Below, piece after piece: positions 62,703-64,000 of a stretch of DNA of 64,000 nt. Every line of letters starts with the position of its first letter. Position 1 is the first letter of the stretch. Both the position numbers and the translations under genes were made by a program. The DNA comes from DASUBV01 sp963725175 (GTDB taxonomy: Bacteria; Actinomycetota; Actinomycetes; Streptosporangiales; Streptosporangiaceae): NCBI GenBank assembly GCA_963725175.1, contig CAVRXH010000006.1, forward strand, positions 496,001 through 560,000. The letters are read 5' to 3'. The notes below the pieces were generated by a model. That model had not been told where the DNA came from. It saw nothing but the letters and a program-made list of their open reading frames with translations, and made no database searches.

Positions 62703-64000
62703 CCGGATACTCACCCGAAGAGATCGCCGCCCTCCAGGAGACCGCCCGGCGGCACCTGTGGCTGCACTTCACCCGGATGTCCTCCTACTCCGACGCCGAG
62801 GTGCCCACCATCGTGCGCGGCGAGGGCCAGTACGTCTACGACCAGCACGGCAAGCGCTACCTCGACGGCCTTTCCGGGCTGTTCGTCAGCCAGATCGGGC
62901 ACGGCCGCACCGAGGTCGCCGAGGCCGGCGCGCGGCAGGCCGCCGAGCTGGCCTACTTCCCGATCTGGTCCTACGCCCACCCGCAGGCCATCAAGCTGGC
63001 CGAGCGGCTGGCCGACATGGCGCCCGGCGACCTGAACAAGGTGTTCTTCACCACCAGCGGCTCCGAGGCGGTCGAGTCCGCCTGGAAGCTGGCCAAGCAG
63101 TACTTCAAGGTCACCGGCGAGCCGAACCGCTACAAGGTGCTCAGCCGCGACATCGCCTACCACGGCACCTCCATGGGCGCGCTGGCGATCACCGGCCTGA
63201 CCGACATCAAGTCGCCGTTCGAGCCGCTGACGCCCGGCGGCGTCCGGGTGCCGAACACCAACTTCTACCGGGCGCCGGCGTTCGTCGCCGACGACCGCGC
63301 CGCCTTCGGGCAGTGGGCCGCCGACGAGATCGAGCGGACCATCCTGCGCGAGGGCCCGGACACGGTGGCCGCTGTCTACCTGGAGCCGCTGCAGAACTCC
63401 GGCGGCTGCTTCCCGCCGCCGCCCGGCTACTTCCAGAGGGTCCGCGAGATCTGCGACCGCTACGGCGTGCTGCTGGTCTCCGACGAGGTCATCTGCGCGT
63501 TCGGCCGGCTCGGCTACTACTTCGGCTCCGAGCGGTACGGCTACCAGCCCGACATCATCACCTTCGCCAAGGGCGTCACCTCCGGGTACGCGCCGCTCGG
63601 CGGCATGATGGTCGCCGACCGGCTGATGGAGCCGTTCCGGCACGGGCAGGCCAGCTTCCTGCACGGCGTCACCTTCGCCGCGCACCCGGTGTCCTGCGCC
63701 GTGGCCATGGCCAACCTCGACGTCTTCGAGAAGGAAGACCTGCTCGGCCACGTCAGGGAGAACGAGCCCGCGTTCCGGTCCACCCTGGAGAAGCTGAACG
63801 ACCTGCCGATCGTCGGCGACGTCAGGGGCGACGGGTACTTCTACGGCATCGAGATGGTGAAGGACAAGGCCACCAGGGAGACGTTCAGCGACGACGAGTC
63901 CGAGCGGCTGCTGCGCGGGTTCCTGTCGCACGCCCTGTACGACGCGGGCCTGATCTGCCGCGCGGACGACCGCGGCGACCCGGTCATCCAGCTCTCCCCG
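62699..64000 (+). CDS. Class III aminotransferase, putrescine/polyamine type, 3' end cut by window edge
   Basis: About 434 residues are visible. LDGLSGLFVSQIGHG and TSGSEAVESAWKLAKQYFK are early class III motifs; LVSDEVICAFGRLG carries the PLP aspartate and TFAKGVTSGYAPLGG the PLP lysine (Lys291). It resembles SpuC-type polyamine or beta-alanine:pyruvate aminotransferases. Coupled to the Lrp gene by a four-base overlap, it likely deaminates putrescine or a derivative to the aldehyde used by the dehydrogenase. The C-terminus lies outside the window. Confidence 0.9.
   Translation, partial: MTGYSPEEIAALQETARRHLWLHFTRMSSYSDAEVPTIVRGEGQYVYDQHGKRYLDGLSGLFVSQIGHGRTEVAEAGARQAAELAYFPIWSYAHPQAIKLAERLADMAPGDLNKVFFTTSGSEAVESAWKLAKQYFKVTGEPNRYKVLSRDIAYHGTSMGALAITGLTDIKSPFEPLTPGGVRVPNTNFYRAPAFVADDRAAFGQWAADEIERTILREGPDTVAAVYLEPLQNSGGCFPPPPGYFQRVREICDRYGVLLVSDEVICAFGRLGYYFGSERYGYQPDIITFAKGVTSGYAPLGGMMVADRLMEPFRHGQASFLHGVTFAAHPVSCAVAMANLDVFEKEDLLGHVRENEPAFRSTLEKLNDLPIVGDVRGDGYFYGIEMVKDKATRETFSDDESERLLRGFLSHALYDAGLICRADDRGDPVIQLSP

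Overview
The window is 64 kb of a very GC-rich genome. GTG starts are frequent, third codon positions are dominated by G/C, and many adjacent genes overlap by four bases. The gene content points to a high-GC actinomycete: a garA-ftsR-DUF151-merR block, a GDP-mannose synthesis gene, an LLM-class (F420-type) oxidoreductase, a hopanoid-associated glycosyltransferase and several apparently leaderless promoters. A Streptosporangiales-like or Streptomyces-like soil organism would fit, but I cannot fix the genus. No tRNA, rRNA, CRISPR array, insertion sequence or prophage is visible.

Layout, 1-31 kb. The window opens inside a SARP/BTAD regulator (minus strand). Divergent from it is a large SIR2-helical-SIR2-helical protein whose frame breaks once. 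Next come a hopanoid-type glycosyltransferase, a HAD hydrolase, a cupin and a secreted GH12-like glucanase. gcvP follows under a glycine riboswitch, then a secreted Ig-like protein, a TetR-controlled ABC exporter and the garA block. The region continues with a mannose-1-phosphate guanylyltransferase whose phosphomannomutase half looks degenerate, and a CDP-alcohol phosphatidyltransferase. A binding-protein-less ABC transporter follows; its ATPase is fused to two successive KdpD-sensor/Usp modules. A lipoprotein and a thiolase complete this part.

Layout, 31-40 kb. A five-gene overlapping operon encodes a winged-helix protein, a BpsA-like aminopropyltransferase, a GNAT, an FkbH-like HAD protein and an acyl carrier protein. 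speD (AdoMet decarboxylase) is divergent from it by 18 bp. This looks like an uncharacterised pathway joining polyamine aminopropylation to ACP chemistry. A phosphate-type MFS transporter behind a PHO-box-like repeat, a universal stress protein, a flavin disulfide oxidoreductase and a DUF1707 protein follow.

Layout, 40-64 kb. Reductive pyrimidine / beta-alanine catabolism is encoded by a beta-ureidopropionase-type amidohydrolase, a dihydropyrimidinase, an LLM oxidoreductase, an omega-aminotransferase, mmsA and a PucR regulator. The palindrome TGACA-N3-TGTCA lies exactly 72 bp upstream of both the aminotransferase and mmsA, and a variant lies before pucR. The right end is polyamine uptake and catabolism: a PuuB-like oxidase, potABCD, an aminobutyraldehyde-type dehydrogenase, an Lrp regulator and a class III aminotransferase cut by the window edge. 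Shared TGATTCA elements lie in front of the pot and Lrp units. The window therefore carries both polyamine synthesis and breakdown.

Quality note. Four genes (near 3660, 23095, 41255 and 50612) lose their frame by one base at G/C runs while the following frame is still clearly coding. Uncorrected sequencing indels are the simplest explanation, although the 3660 site also resembles a programmed +1 frameshift.
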